Shown one piece after another: positions 6,096-12,699 of a DNA stretch of 25,401 nt (within the stretch, counting starts at the first letter, position 1; each line of letters begins with the position of its first letter). The DNA is from JAJBWD01 sp041821285. Lineage in GTDB: Bacteria > Bacillota > Clostridia > Clostridiales > Clostridiaceae. The translations under genes and the position numbers were made by a program. The stretch spans positions 1 through 25,401 of the forward strand of contig JBGUER010000020.1 of the NCBI GenBank assembly GCA_041821285.1, read 5' to 3'. The notes below the pieces were generated by a model. The model saw only the letters and a program-made list of their open reading frames with translations, ran no database searches and had not been told where the DNA came from.

Positions 6096-6815
6096 ATGAT
6101 ACCAACAGCACATATAGAAGTGAAAGATGAAGGTATAATTGCAAAAACAGTTTTAATGCCAGGGGACCCATTACGTGCAAAGTTTATAGCTGAAACATTT
6201 TTAGAGGATGTAGTTAAATTTAATAATGTACGTAATATGTTCGGATATACAGGAACATATAAAGGAAAAAGAATTTCAGTAATGGCAAGTGGTATGGGAA
6301 TGGCGAGCATTGGAATATATAGTTATGAATTATTTAATTTCTATGGAGTGGAAAATATTGTACGTATAGGTTCATGTGGTGCATATACCAAAGATTTAAA
6401 TTTGTATGATATTATATTAGTAACTGATGCATGGAGTGAGTCAAGTTTTGCAAAAACACAAAATGGCTATGATAAAGATGTTATCGCAGCATCTACTGAA
6501 TTAAATGGTCAATTAGAAAAAATTTCAGAAGATTTGAAATTAAAGATTCACAAATCTAGAATTCATTCTAGTGATATATTTTATCGTGAAAATTTTGAAG
6601 AATATAAAAATATCTATGAAAAGCATGGATGTGTTGCAGTAGAAATGGAATCATTTGCTTTATTTCATAATGCAAATGTATTAGGGAAAAAAGCTGCATG
6701 TCTATTAACTGTCTCAGACAATTTAGAAACACATGAAGCAACGACTTCGGAAGAAAGACAAAAATCATTTACAAATATGATGGAAATTGCTTTGAATTTA
6801 GGGACGGTACAGTAA
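6096..6815 (+). CDS. deoD: Purine-nucleoside phosphorylase, DeoD type
   Basis: A cytosolic enzyme that splits purine (deoxy)nucleosides with phosphate into free base and (deoxy)ribose-1-phosphate, in purine salvage. The 239-residue length fits the hexameric DeoD family. Visible signatures are MPGDPLRAKFIAE (21-33, phosphate/substrate loop), the SGMGMASIGIYSYELF segment, RIGSCGAY, the VEMESFALF substrate loop and TVSDN near the C-terminus, with the catalytic Asp. The SD AAGGAGG is ideal. The C-terminus is odd: the last four residues GTVQ and most of the stop codon are encoded by a copy of the dispersed GGGACGGTACAGT repeat, so the native terminus seems to have been replaced. It is monocistronic, between an extended -10 promoter and a strong terminator. 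Confidence 0.95.
   Translation: MIPTAHIEVKDEGIIAKTVLMPGDPLRAKFIAETFLEDVVKFNNVRNMFGYTGTYKGKRISVMASGMGMASIGIYSYELFNFYGVENIVRIGSCGAYTKDLNLYDIILVTDAWSESSFAKTQNGYDKDVIAASTELNGQLEKISEDLKLKIHKSRIHSSDIFYRENFEEYKNIYEKHGCVAVEMESFALFHNANVLGKKAACLLTVSDNLETHEATTSEERQKSFTNMMEIALNLGTVQ
6801..6813 (+). repeat. REP-like repeat copy 3, inside the 3' end of deoD
   Basis: GGGACGGTACAGT encodes the final Gly-Thr-Val-Gln of DeoD and runs into the TAA stop. It is identical to copies 1 and 2. Confidence 0.75.
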
Positions 6816-6822
6816 AAAAACG

Positions 6823-6862
6823 AAAAACAAACTTATTTTCTATTTAATAAGTTTGTTTTTTT
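6823..6862 (+). terminator. Terminator after deoD
   Basis: A perfect 15-bp stem (6823-6837 with 6846-6860), an 8-nt loop and a T-run. From 6863 to 7106 I see no gene; there is an imperfect TGTAA-ACG-TTACA palindrome at 6951-6963 and several TATAAT-like words, but no convincing promoter. Confidence 0.93.
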
Positions 6863-7106
6863 ATGTGATGAAATTCTAAAGCTATTATTCTCTCTATTTC
6901 ATTATTTAGATAATGGTGTTATAATAAGTAATAAATAGAGATGACGTAAGTGTAAACGTTACAAAATGTAAAATTGTGTATTAAAAATTTATTTTGGATG
7001 GGCCAATTATTTTTTTAAATACTTTTTAAAGTCACTTTATAAAGGATACTAAAAAGACTAGAGAAATTATTTTTTTGTTAAATTATACAAAATAGTGCAT
7101 ATATAA

Positions 7107-7174
7107 GGGGAGGTGTTTTATTAAATATAACTATATGTTATGTATTTATTAAAATGGTTATATTTAATAATAGT
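7107..7174 (+). promoter_or_regulatory. Split ribosome binding site: SD plus hairpin before the chemoreceptor start
   Basis: A strong SD, GGGGAGGTG, is at 7107-7115, but the nearest usable in-frame start (ATG 7175) is about 60 nt away. Between them is a perfect 14-bp inverted repeat, 7118-7131 with 7157-7170, extendable to 17 bp with one G-U (7132-7134 with 7154-7156), loop 19 nt. Folding it leaves 4 nt on the SD side and 4 nt before ATG 7175, giving an effective SD-to-start distance of about 8 nt. The alternative ATG at 7154 would be buried in the stem. Hairpin-bridged SD sequences are known, for example phage T4 gene 25. Confidence 0.55.
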
Positions 7175-9340
7175 ATGAAAAAACGCAAAGAGTTAAAGGG
7201 GAAACTAAAATTAAAAAAACGTTCAAAAAAGGAAAAACAAAATCAAGGTGAAAAAAAATCATTTAAAGTAAAAATTTCTTTACCTTCATGGATTACTGAA
7301 AAAATAAAGATATTTACTATAGGAAAAACTATTTTTTCAAATCAAATTATTTCTTCATTGATACTTATTATTTTTTCTTTAAGTGCTACAGGGTTTATTT
7401 CATATACAATATCTAAAAACACTGTAGAGAAGCAATTTAAAAATTCTACAAATCAGATATTAAATCAAAATATAAGTTATACAGAGTTGTATTCTAAAAC
7501 TATAAAAACTATACCTACAAAGATGATGCAAGATACTGTAATATTTGATGCTTTAGTATCTGAACCTAATAATGCAGTGGAAGTGGCTAGAAAGAAAAGG
7601 GTACTTGATTCTGAGGTCAAAAAATATTATACAAGTGATGCTATGAACTCCATTGTAAATATTGCGATGTTTACAGATGATGAAATATATGGAGGGTTAA
7701 ATAAAGAAAAGAACGCATTACTTGCAGAAGCAAATAAAACTGATTGGTTTGTTGAGGCTTTAGAAGCTACCAGTTTTTCTTCGTGGATTGAGCCTAATAG
7801 ATTGAATGAAGATCCAGTATATAAATATCCTATAATTAGTTATGTAGCTAAATATACGAATATAAAAAGTGGGGAACAAACAGGACTAATAAAAATAGAT
7901 GTAAAAGCTGAAACTTTAAGTTCAGATAGCGAGAATATTAATATTGGGGAAACCGGCTATACATTTATAACTACTGAAGATGGTACAATAATGAATCATA
8001 TTAAAGATTCGCTTATTGGTGAAAAAGTTTCTGACGATATAATTAAGGAAATTTCTAATAAAGGATCAGGAAGTTTTTTAACTAAAATGGATTCAAAAGA
8101 GATGCAAGTGAGTTTTATTACTAGTGATCTAACTGGATGGAAATTCATTGCGGTTATTCCAACTAAAGAATTATATGCTTCTACAAATGCTATTGGGTTA
8201 TGGATATTAATTGTTATTATTATATTTATAGTTTTAGGGGTAATTTTTTCAATAATAACAACTAGACAAATAACTAAACCAATAAACGATATTATTGAGA
8301 CTACTAGAGCTTTTTCTACAGGTAATCTTACTGTTAGGGTAAAGAAGAATAAGCTAAAAGAATTAAATGAATTAGGAAATAATTTTAATTTAATGGGTGA
8401 AAAATTAAGAAACATGATGATAGATACATCAAATTTATCTGCTATTACTAGTGAAAATTCACAATCATTATTGAACATATCTGAAGAAATTACATTAACG
8501 TCTAAAGAAATTGATGGTGCTATTGAAGATATAGCTTATGGTTCGACTAAACAAACAGAGGAATCAGTAAATTGCGCAGATATAGCAGAAAACTTTAATT
8601 TAAAAATAGTAAAAGCTATTGATTCAGTTATAAAGGTAAATAATTTAACTGAAACAAGTAATGATATTATAGAGGAGAGTTCAGATGCTATAAATAAACT
8701 TACTGATGCTTCAGAAAATAATTCTCATGCAATGACAGAAGTTGGGAAAACTATCGGTACTTTATATAATAGTACTAAAGATATACTTACAATTTTGGAC
8801 AAGATAAAAGCTATTACAGAACAAACTAATTTATTATCATTAAATGCTTCTATAGAAGCCGCAAGGGCTGGTGATGCAGGAAGAGGATTTGCAGTGGTAG
8901 CTAGCGAAATAAGAAAACTTTCTGAAAAATCTAAAGATGCTTCTATGCAGATTAAACAGATTATTACTAAGGTTAATAATGGTATAAAAGATTCTATGGA
9001 AATAACAGATTCTGCTCAAAGTACTTTCTCTGAAGAATCTAAGCAGGTGGAAGTAACGGTAAAAGTTTTTGAGTCTATTAAAAATAATATAAATAGCATA
9101 AATAGTGTTATGGAGGAAACAAAGCAGATTATTGAAATAATAGATAAGGACAAGGATGTATTAAGTGATTCAATAAACAATATAGCAGCTATTTCTCAAA
9201 AGAATACAGCGTCAACTGAAGAGGTTACTGCTTCAGTACAAAATCAGGCAAATTCAACTAATTCATTATACAATTTAGCTAAAAATTTAAATACAGGTTC
9301 TGAAAAATTAAAAGAAGCTATAAATAAATTTAAGTTTTAA
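7175..9340 (+). CDS. Methyl-accepting chemotaxis protein with dCache-type sensor
   Basis: A membrane chemoreceptor that signals to CheA/CheW. From ATG 7175 it has 721 residues (728 from ATG 7154). I prefer 7175 because of the hairpin-bridged SD. The order is a strikingly Lys/Arg-rich cytoplasmic tail of about 50 residues, TM1 (about 57-79), an extracellular dCache_1-like sensor (about 85-335, with SWIEPNRLNEDPVYKYPIIS and GETGYTFI features), TM2 (about 343-366), HAMP (about 367-420) and the signalling domain. The hairpin tip EQTNLLSLNASIEAARAGDAG and the following GRGFAVVASEIRKLSEKS are conserved. The ligand is unknown; dCache domains often bind amino acids or other small molecules. No SigD promoter was found, and a terminator follows. 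Confidence 0.93.
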   Translation: MKKRKELKGKLKLKKRSKKEKQNQGEKKSFKVKISLPSWITEKIKIFTIGKTIFSNQIISSLILIIFSLSATGFISYTISKNTVEKQFKNSTNQILNQNISYTELYSKTIKTIPTKMMQDTVIFDALVSEPNNAVEVARKKRVLDSEVKKYYTSDAMNSIVNIAMFTDDEIYGGLNKEKNALLAEANKTDWFVEALEATSFSSWIEPNRLNEDPVYKYPIISYVAKYTNIKSGEQTGLIKIDVKAETLSSDSENINIGETGYTFITTEDGTIMNHIKDSLIGEKVSDDIIKEISNKGSGSFLTKMDSKEMQVSFITSDLTGWKFIAVIPTKELYASTNAIGLWILIVIIIFIVLGVIFSIITTRQITKPINDIIETTRAFSTGNLTVRVKKNKLKELNELGNNFNLMGEKLRNMMIDTSNLSAITSENSQSLLNISEEITLTSKEIDGAIEDIAYGSTKQTEESVNCADIAENFNLKIVKAIDSVIKVNNLTETSNDIIEESSDAINKLTDASENNSHAMTEVGKTIGTLYNSTKDILTILDKIKAITEQTNLLSLNASIEAARAGDAGRGFAVVASEIRKLSEKSKDASMQIKQIITKVNNGIKDSMEITDSAQSTFSEESKQVEVTVKVFESIKNNINSINSVMEETKQIIEIIDKDKDVLSDSINNIAAISQKNTASTEEVTASVQNQANSTNSLYNLAKNLNTGSEKLKEAINKFKF

Positions 9341-9358
9341 AAATACAATTTAATATTC

Positions 9359-9395
9359 AAATAAGGACAGAAAATTTGTCCTTATTTTGTTTTTT
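9359..9395 (+). terminator. Terminator after the dCache chemoreceptor
   Basis: A perfect 11-bp stem (9359-9369 with 9377-9387), a 7-nt loop and a T-rich tract to 9395. Confidence 0.88.
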
Positions 9396-9459
9396 GATTT
9401 ATAGTATTATGTAGTATAATAGATTAGATATGGGCAATAAGATATTAGATATAAAATAC

Positions 9460-9506
9460 AATATATTGCATATAACTTTTTACATGTTGTATTAAATATA
9501 TTGCAT
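9460..9506 (+). repeat. Direct repeat AATATATTGCAT upstream of the CmpB-like gene
   Basis: Two identical 12-mers at 9460-9471 and 9495-9506, 35 bp apart start to start (between three and four helical turns), 30-70 nt before the gene. A TATAAT word lies upstream at 9415-9420. They may be paired regulator sites; no regulator is identified. Confidence 0.4.
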
Positions 9507-9537
9507 TGAATATACTGTAAGTGAAAGGGTGGGGCAA

Positions 9538-10398
9538 ATGAAGGAAATATTAATTATATTTATGATATATGGAATTGTTGGTTGGATATGGGAAACGTCA
9601 TATGTGTCAATTTGTCAGAGGAAACTAATAAATAGAGGTTTTTTACATGGACCATTTATTCCCATTTACGCTTATGCATCTTTAACAATTATACTTTCCA
9701 TGAAGGTTATAGAACAATATTTGCCTGAAAATATTATTCTTTATGTGCTAGCAGCATCATTAGGAATTGCGTTAGTCGCTTCAATATGGGAATATGTTAC
9801 ATCTGCAATTTTAGAAAAACTGTTTAAAACAAGATGGTGGGATTATTCTGATAGAAAATTTAATTTAAATGGAAGAATAGCACTAGATTATTCTATTGGT
9901 TGGGGAGCAGGTGGATATGTATTTTGGAAATATATTAATAAAACATTATTAACAAGTTTTGAAAGCTTGTCACCAGACATAATTGAAATTTTACTAGCTA
10001 TTTTTTACACATTATTTGTACTAGATACTATTGTCACCATAAGAGAACTTATAACATTGAGACAAATAATGGTTAAATTAGACATGATATCAAAAGAACT
10101 TTCAAACAAAGCCATATATAATATAGAAACCTTAAATAGTGAGATAGAGGAAAGAAAAGAAAAATTGAAACAAAAGGTGGACAAAAGCAAGGAAGTGTTG
10201 GATGAAAAAATAGTGCTTTTAGTGAAAAAAGGAGATGTAACTTTAACATCAGGTCAAAAAAAATTAATTTATACTTTCAATAGTTTATTGGAACGATCTA
10301 AATATGTCTCAAGATTCTATCGAAATTATCCTAAAGCATACTCAGGTAAATTTAAAAAGATACTTAAGGTAATAAAATATATCGGGACGCTTCGATAA
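9538..10398 (+). CDS. CmpB-like putative ABC-transporter permease family membrane protein
   Basis: A 286-residue integral membrane protein of the ABC_trans_CmpB family (PF06541). The family signature is clear: YGIVGWIWETSY (about 10-21), NRGFLHGPFIPIYAYAS (about 31-47) and WWDYSDRKFNLNGRIALDYSIGWG (about 100-123). About five hydrophobic segments precede a hydrophilic, Lys-rich helical tail (about 185-286) predicted to be coiled coil. Despite the family name, transport has not been shown to my knowledge, and no ATPase gene lies nearby. The start is ATG 9538, preceded by GGGTGGGG; an in-frame GTG at 9529 sits in the SD region and is rejected. The last residues GTLR and the stop are encoded by a degenerate GGGAC-type repeat. 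A terminator follows. Confidence 0.82.
   Translation: MKEILIIFMIYGIVGWIWETSYVSICQRKLINRGFLHGPFIPIYAYASLTIILSMKVIEQYLPENIILYVLAASLGIALVASIWEYVTSAILEKLFKTRWWDYSDRKFNLNGRIALDYSIGWGAGGYVFWKYINKTLLTSFESLSPDIIEILLAIFYTLFVLDTIVTIRELITLRQIMVKLDMISKELSNKAIYNIETLNSEIEERKEKLKQKVDKSKEVLDEKIVLLVKKGDVTLTSGQKKLIYTFNSLLERSKYVSRFYRNYPKAYSGKFKKILKVIKYIGTLR
10384..10397 (+). repeat. Degenerate REP-like repeat copy 4, GGGACGCTTCGATA
   Basis: It matches GGGACGGTTCAGTA (the variant at 11704 and 11749, reversed) at 11 of 14 positions. It lies at the 3' end of the CmpB-like gene and overlaps its stop codon, as copy 3 does in deoD. It is inverted relative to the copies upstream of crp. Confidence 0.45.
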
Positions 10399-10414
10399 AT
10401 ATTATAAAAATTTT

Positions 10415-10449
10415 CAGTCTTATTTTTTATTAAATAAGTCTGTTTTTTT
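10415..10449 (+). terminator. Terminator after the CmpB-like gene
   Basis: A 10-bp stem with one T-T mismatch (10415-10424 with 10433-10442), an 8-nt loop and seven T. The right arm closely resembles the deoD terminator (AATAAGT(T/C)TGTTTTTTTA). Confidence 0.75.
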
Positions 10450-10640
10450 ATTATAATTTTTTTAGATATATCTTTATTGAATTTATGTGAAAAAAAATTA
10501 GTTTTTATAAAAATATAGTATAGTAAAAAAATCAGAAGCTTACAGCTTGTCCACCGATAAACAAAATAAAATATTTATTCAAAAATATGATTTTTTTAAA
10601 TTAGTAAAAAACTTAAATTCGTTTGAAGGTAAAAATGTGG

Positions 10641-11573
10641 TTAATGTTGATAGCAATTCAAAAATGCATCATATATTATACGATATTTCTCTTTTGTATT
10701 TATTAATTTAGCACCGCTTTTGCATAGTTTGGAAATGTTTGAATAGGACATAGTACCTATGATTTCTGATATTTTTTTATATGTTAAATAACCAAAGTAC
10801 TTTAATAGTAACACTGACAGGGCTGTATATTGCCGGTTTTTCCTATCATATTTCAAATGTATATCAAATTTCTCTTCAGTATGATTTTTTATGAAATCTA
10901 TTATTTCATTAGGGGTTAAGGCTGTATCTAAATCTCTTTTATCACTTGAATGCAAACTTTTTTGGTTTTCTATATCTGATTTTCTTATTTTGTCTGAATC
11001 AATAAATATATTATCTTGATTCATCATCATTTTGTATAATTTTCTAGCTATTGTTAATTGGAAGTCGAAATGATTTAGAACTTCTACTATATAATTAGAA
11101 TCCAAGATATCATTAGAATTATCTATTAAGCCTAAATATGTAGACAAACTAGAGTATTTATATTTTTCAAGGTTATGTTTATATCCAGGGATATCTTTAG
11201 GATTTTTATGTATATAAATAGAAACATTTTTAGTTTGTTTCTTGGTTAGAATTGGAACGTTTTTAAATCGATCAAAAAATACAGGCCCTATCCTATCATA
11301 TTTTTTGTTATAATAGGCAGCATAAGATTGATTTACAGATTTCATAAAAGAACTAAGAGTATATTTGTTTTTAGATTTTACTAGTAAATGTAAGTGATTA
11401 GACATAAGGCAGTATGCATATATTTCAATATTGTTAATTGTTTTGTATTTTTTAATTAAGGATATGTATTTGTCTTTGTCATTATTATTTTTAAATAGTG
11501 TGCATTCAGTTATTCCTTTACTCATTATGTGATCTAATCCTGTAGGGCTTTGTTTACGGTATGTTCTTGGCAT
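10641..11573 (-). CDS. REP-associated tyrosine transposase (RAYT), IS200/TnpA_REP-like HUH nuclease
   Basis: A 310-residue Y1 HUH-family DNA nuclease. The N-terminus MPRTYRKQSPTGLDHIMSKG is the typical RAYT opening. The metal-binding HUH motif is His60-Leu-His62 within YCLMSNHLHLLVK, and the catalytic Tyr is probably in SYAAYYNKKYDRIGPVFFDRF (about 83-103). The C-terminal extension (about 245-300, with LLLKYFGYLTYKKISEIIG) looks like the DnaA-like helix-turn-helix found in Firmicute RAYTs. RAYTs differ from IS200 TnpA in being single-copy and linked to REP-type palindromes. The start has AAGGATG upstream and a TTGACA promoter on the minus strand. The gene looks intact. A weak hairpin downstream (10536-10548) is the only candidate terminator. 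Confidence 0.9.
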   Translation of the reverse strand: MPRTYRKQSPTGLDHIMSKGITECTLFKNNNDKDKYISLIKKYKTINNIEIYAYCLMSNHLHLLVKSKNKYTLSSFMKSVNQSYAAYYNKKYDRIGPVFFDRFKNVPILTKKQTKNVSIYIHKNPKDIPGYKHNLEKYKYSSLSTYLGLIDNSNDILDSNYIVEVLNHFDFQLTIARKLYKMMMNQDNIFIDSDKIRKSDIENQKSLHSSDKRDLDTALTPNEIIDFIKNHTEEKFDIHLKYDRKNRQYTALSVLLLKYFGYLTYKKISEIIGTMSYSNISKLCKSGAKLINTKEKYRIIYDAFLNCYQH

Positions 11574-11628
11574 AAAATCATCCTTTCTTGAGCATATTAT
11601 TTTTTCGTAGTTAATATTTAAATTTTAA

Positions 11629-11657
11629 AACATAGGTTCTAATAATATTATTGTCAA
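11629..11657 (-). promoter_or_regulatory. Promoter of the RAYT gene
   Basis: On the minus strand TTGACA (11652-11657), a 17-nt spacer and TATGTT (11629-11634), about 56 nt upstream of the RAYT start codon. Confidence 0.5.
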
Positions 11658-11703
11658 AAAAACAAAGAATTACTCAGATTCTAAAGGAAGATTTATTAAA
11701 AAA

Positions 11704-11717
11704 TACTGAACCGTCCC
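11704..11717 (-). repeat. REP-like repeat copy 5, GGGACGGTTCAGTA on the minus strand
   Basis: TACTGAACCGTCCC on the plus strand, preceded by an A-run. It is the T variant of the family and lies upstream of the crp -10 box. Confidence 0.75.
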
Positions 11718-11724
11718 CCCATCA

Positions 11725-11733
11725 TGTTATAAT
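11725..11733 (+). promoter_or_regulatory. Extended -10 promoter of the Crp/Fnr gene, between two repeats
   Basis: TGTTATAAT at 11725-11733 is an extended -10 box. The -35 region falls inside repeat copy 5 (no good TTGACA), and the transcript would start just before repeat copy 6. Confidence 0.55.
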
Positions 11734-11748
11734 AAAATATATAAAAAG

Positions 11749-11762
11749 TACTGAACCGTCCC
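11749..11762 (-). repeat. REP-like repeat copy 6, GGGACGGTTCAGTA on the minus strand
   Basis: A second identical TACTGAACCGTCCC, 45 bp from copy 5 in direct orientation. Its CCC end directly abuts the GGAGG Shine-Dalgarno sequence of the Crp/Fnr gene (11763-11767). Confidence 0.75.
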
Positions 11763-11774
11763 GGAGGTGTTAAT

Positions 11775-12449
11775 ATGGATTTTAGTGAAATTCCTTTATT
11801 TGATGGAATAGAAGAGCAAGATTTGAAGAATATGTTATTGTGTATAAATCCTAGAATTGCTAATTATAAAAAAGATGAATATGTGGTTATTGCAGGAGAT
11901 GAACTTAATACACTTGGAATCGTTTTGGAAGGTGAAGTTTCCATTGTAAAAGAAAATATTGAAGGAAATAGAATGATTGTTACAGTTTTAGGTGAAGGGG
12001 ATATGTTTGGAGAAGTGGCAGCTTTTTCTTCGAAAAAAAAATGGCCTGCTAATGTAGTTGCTCAAAAGGATAGCAAAGTTATGTTTATTCCACCACAAAA
12101 GATAGTAACCCAGTGTGAGAGGGCATGTTTTAGTCATAGGACACTTATTGTAAATATGTTAAAGATAATATCTGATAAAGCTATTATCTTAAATAAAAAA
12201 GTAGAATATCTGGCAATGAAATCACTAAGAGGTAAAATAAGTCATTTTATTTTTGAGGAATATAAAAAAAATAATAAAGTTAATTTTAAAATTTCATTAA
12301 GTAGAAATGAACTTGCTGAATTTTTAAATGTTTCAAGACCATCATTGTCTAGAGAAATGTGTAATATGAGAGATGAGGGGATAATTGATTTTGATAAATC
12401 TAATATTGTTATAAAAAATATTCAAGCTATAAAAAATAAAGTGGAGTAA
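11775..12449 (+). CDS. Crp/Fnr-family transcriptional regulator
   Basis: A 224-residue cytosolic regulator. An N-terminal cyclic-nucleotide-binding-like beta-barrel (about 10-120, with GIVLEGEVSIVKE and LGEGDMFGEVAAF) is followed by a dimer helix and a C-terminal winged helix-turn-helix (about 145-220, with SRNELAEFLNVSRPSLSREMCNMRDEGII) of the Crp_2 type. Residues needed for cAMP binding are not conserved. Cys114 and Cys118 in QCERACFSH lie at the barrel-to-helix junction and could be redox- or metal-sensing, but there is no N-terminal Fnr-type Cys cluster. GGAGG precedes the ATG. It stands upstream of redox genes but has a separate promoter from them; that it controls them is inference. Many clostridial members of this type respond to redox or nitrosative signals. 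Confidence 0.9.
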   Translation: MDFSEIPLFDGIEEQDLKNMLLCINPRIANYKKDEYVVIAGDELNTLGIVLEGEVSIVKENIEGNRMIVTVLGEGDMFGEVAAFSSKKKWPANVVAQKDSKVMFIPPQKIVTQCERACFSHRTLIVNMLKIISDKAIILNKKVEYLAMKSLRGKISHFIFEEYKKNNKVNFKISLSRNELAEFLNVSRPSLSREMCNMRDEGIIDFDKSNIVIKNIQAIKNKVE

Positions 12450-12510
12450 TATATTGTCAAAGAAATGCAACTAATAGAAACTAAAGGATAATAAATATTA
12501 GAGAATAACA

Positions 12511-12539
12511 TTTACATATTAAATAAATAATGATATAAT
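12511..12539 (+). promoter_or_regulatory. Sigma-A promoter of the TrxR-like/glutaredoxin operon
   Basis: TTTACA at 12511-12516, a 17-nt spacer and TATAAT at 12534-12539 with the extended TGA (12531-12533). It is about 160 nt upstream of the start codon. The leader between them contains GTAA-rich degenerate repeats at 12653-12690 and nothing else I recognise. Confidence 0.7.
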
Positions 12540-12699
12540 TTAAATAAAGAAGAAGATTGTTTAAATAATGTAATATAATGAAAAAATAACGAATAAAAAA
12601 ACATAAAAAGTAGAAAACTAACTGTGGTGAAATGCGAATGGCAAAATCTAAAAGGTAATTGGTAAGTAGCGACTAGTAAATAGTAAGGGGTGAGTTTAC

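Larger units (their letters stand above)
10384..11762. mobile_element. Candidate RAYT unit bracketed by inverted GGGAC-type repeats
   Basis: The transposase gene at 10641-11573 lies between a plus-orientation repeat copy (10384-10397) and two minus-orientation copies (11704-11717, 11749-11762). The outer 10 bases agree at 9 of 10 positions (GGGACGCTTC and GGGACGGTTC). RAYT genes are typically flanked by inverted REP sequences. No target-site duplication is visible, and the left copy is degenerate, so the element boundaries are tentative. Confidence 0.4.

Noticed and set aside
7996..8478. 160-codon antisense frame inside the chemoreceptor
   Set aside because: It is opposite a well-conserved MCP gene, has no ribosome binding site or family features, and is explained by AT-rich codon composition.
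9529..9537. GTG start for the CmpB-like gene
   Set aside because: The GTG is inside the GGGTGGGG ribosome binding site that serves ATG 9538.
10535..10548. Minus-strand hairpin AAGCT-GTA-AGCTT followed by T residues as RAYT terminator
   Set aside because: The stem is only 5 bp with a 3-nt loop and lies about 95 nt past the stop; too weak to annotate.
12574..12579. Second TATAAT upstream of the TrxR-like gene as an extra promoter
   Set aside because: No -35 box at suitable spacing; the extended -10 promoter at 12511-12539 is much better.
12653..12690. GTAA-rich direct repeats in the leader of the TrxR-like gene
   Set aside because: They are short, irregular and low-complexity; no defined unit length could be set.
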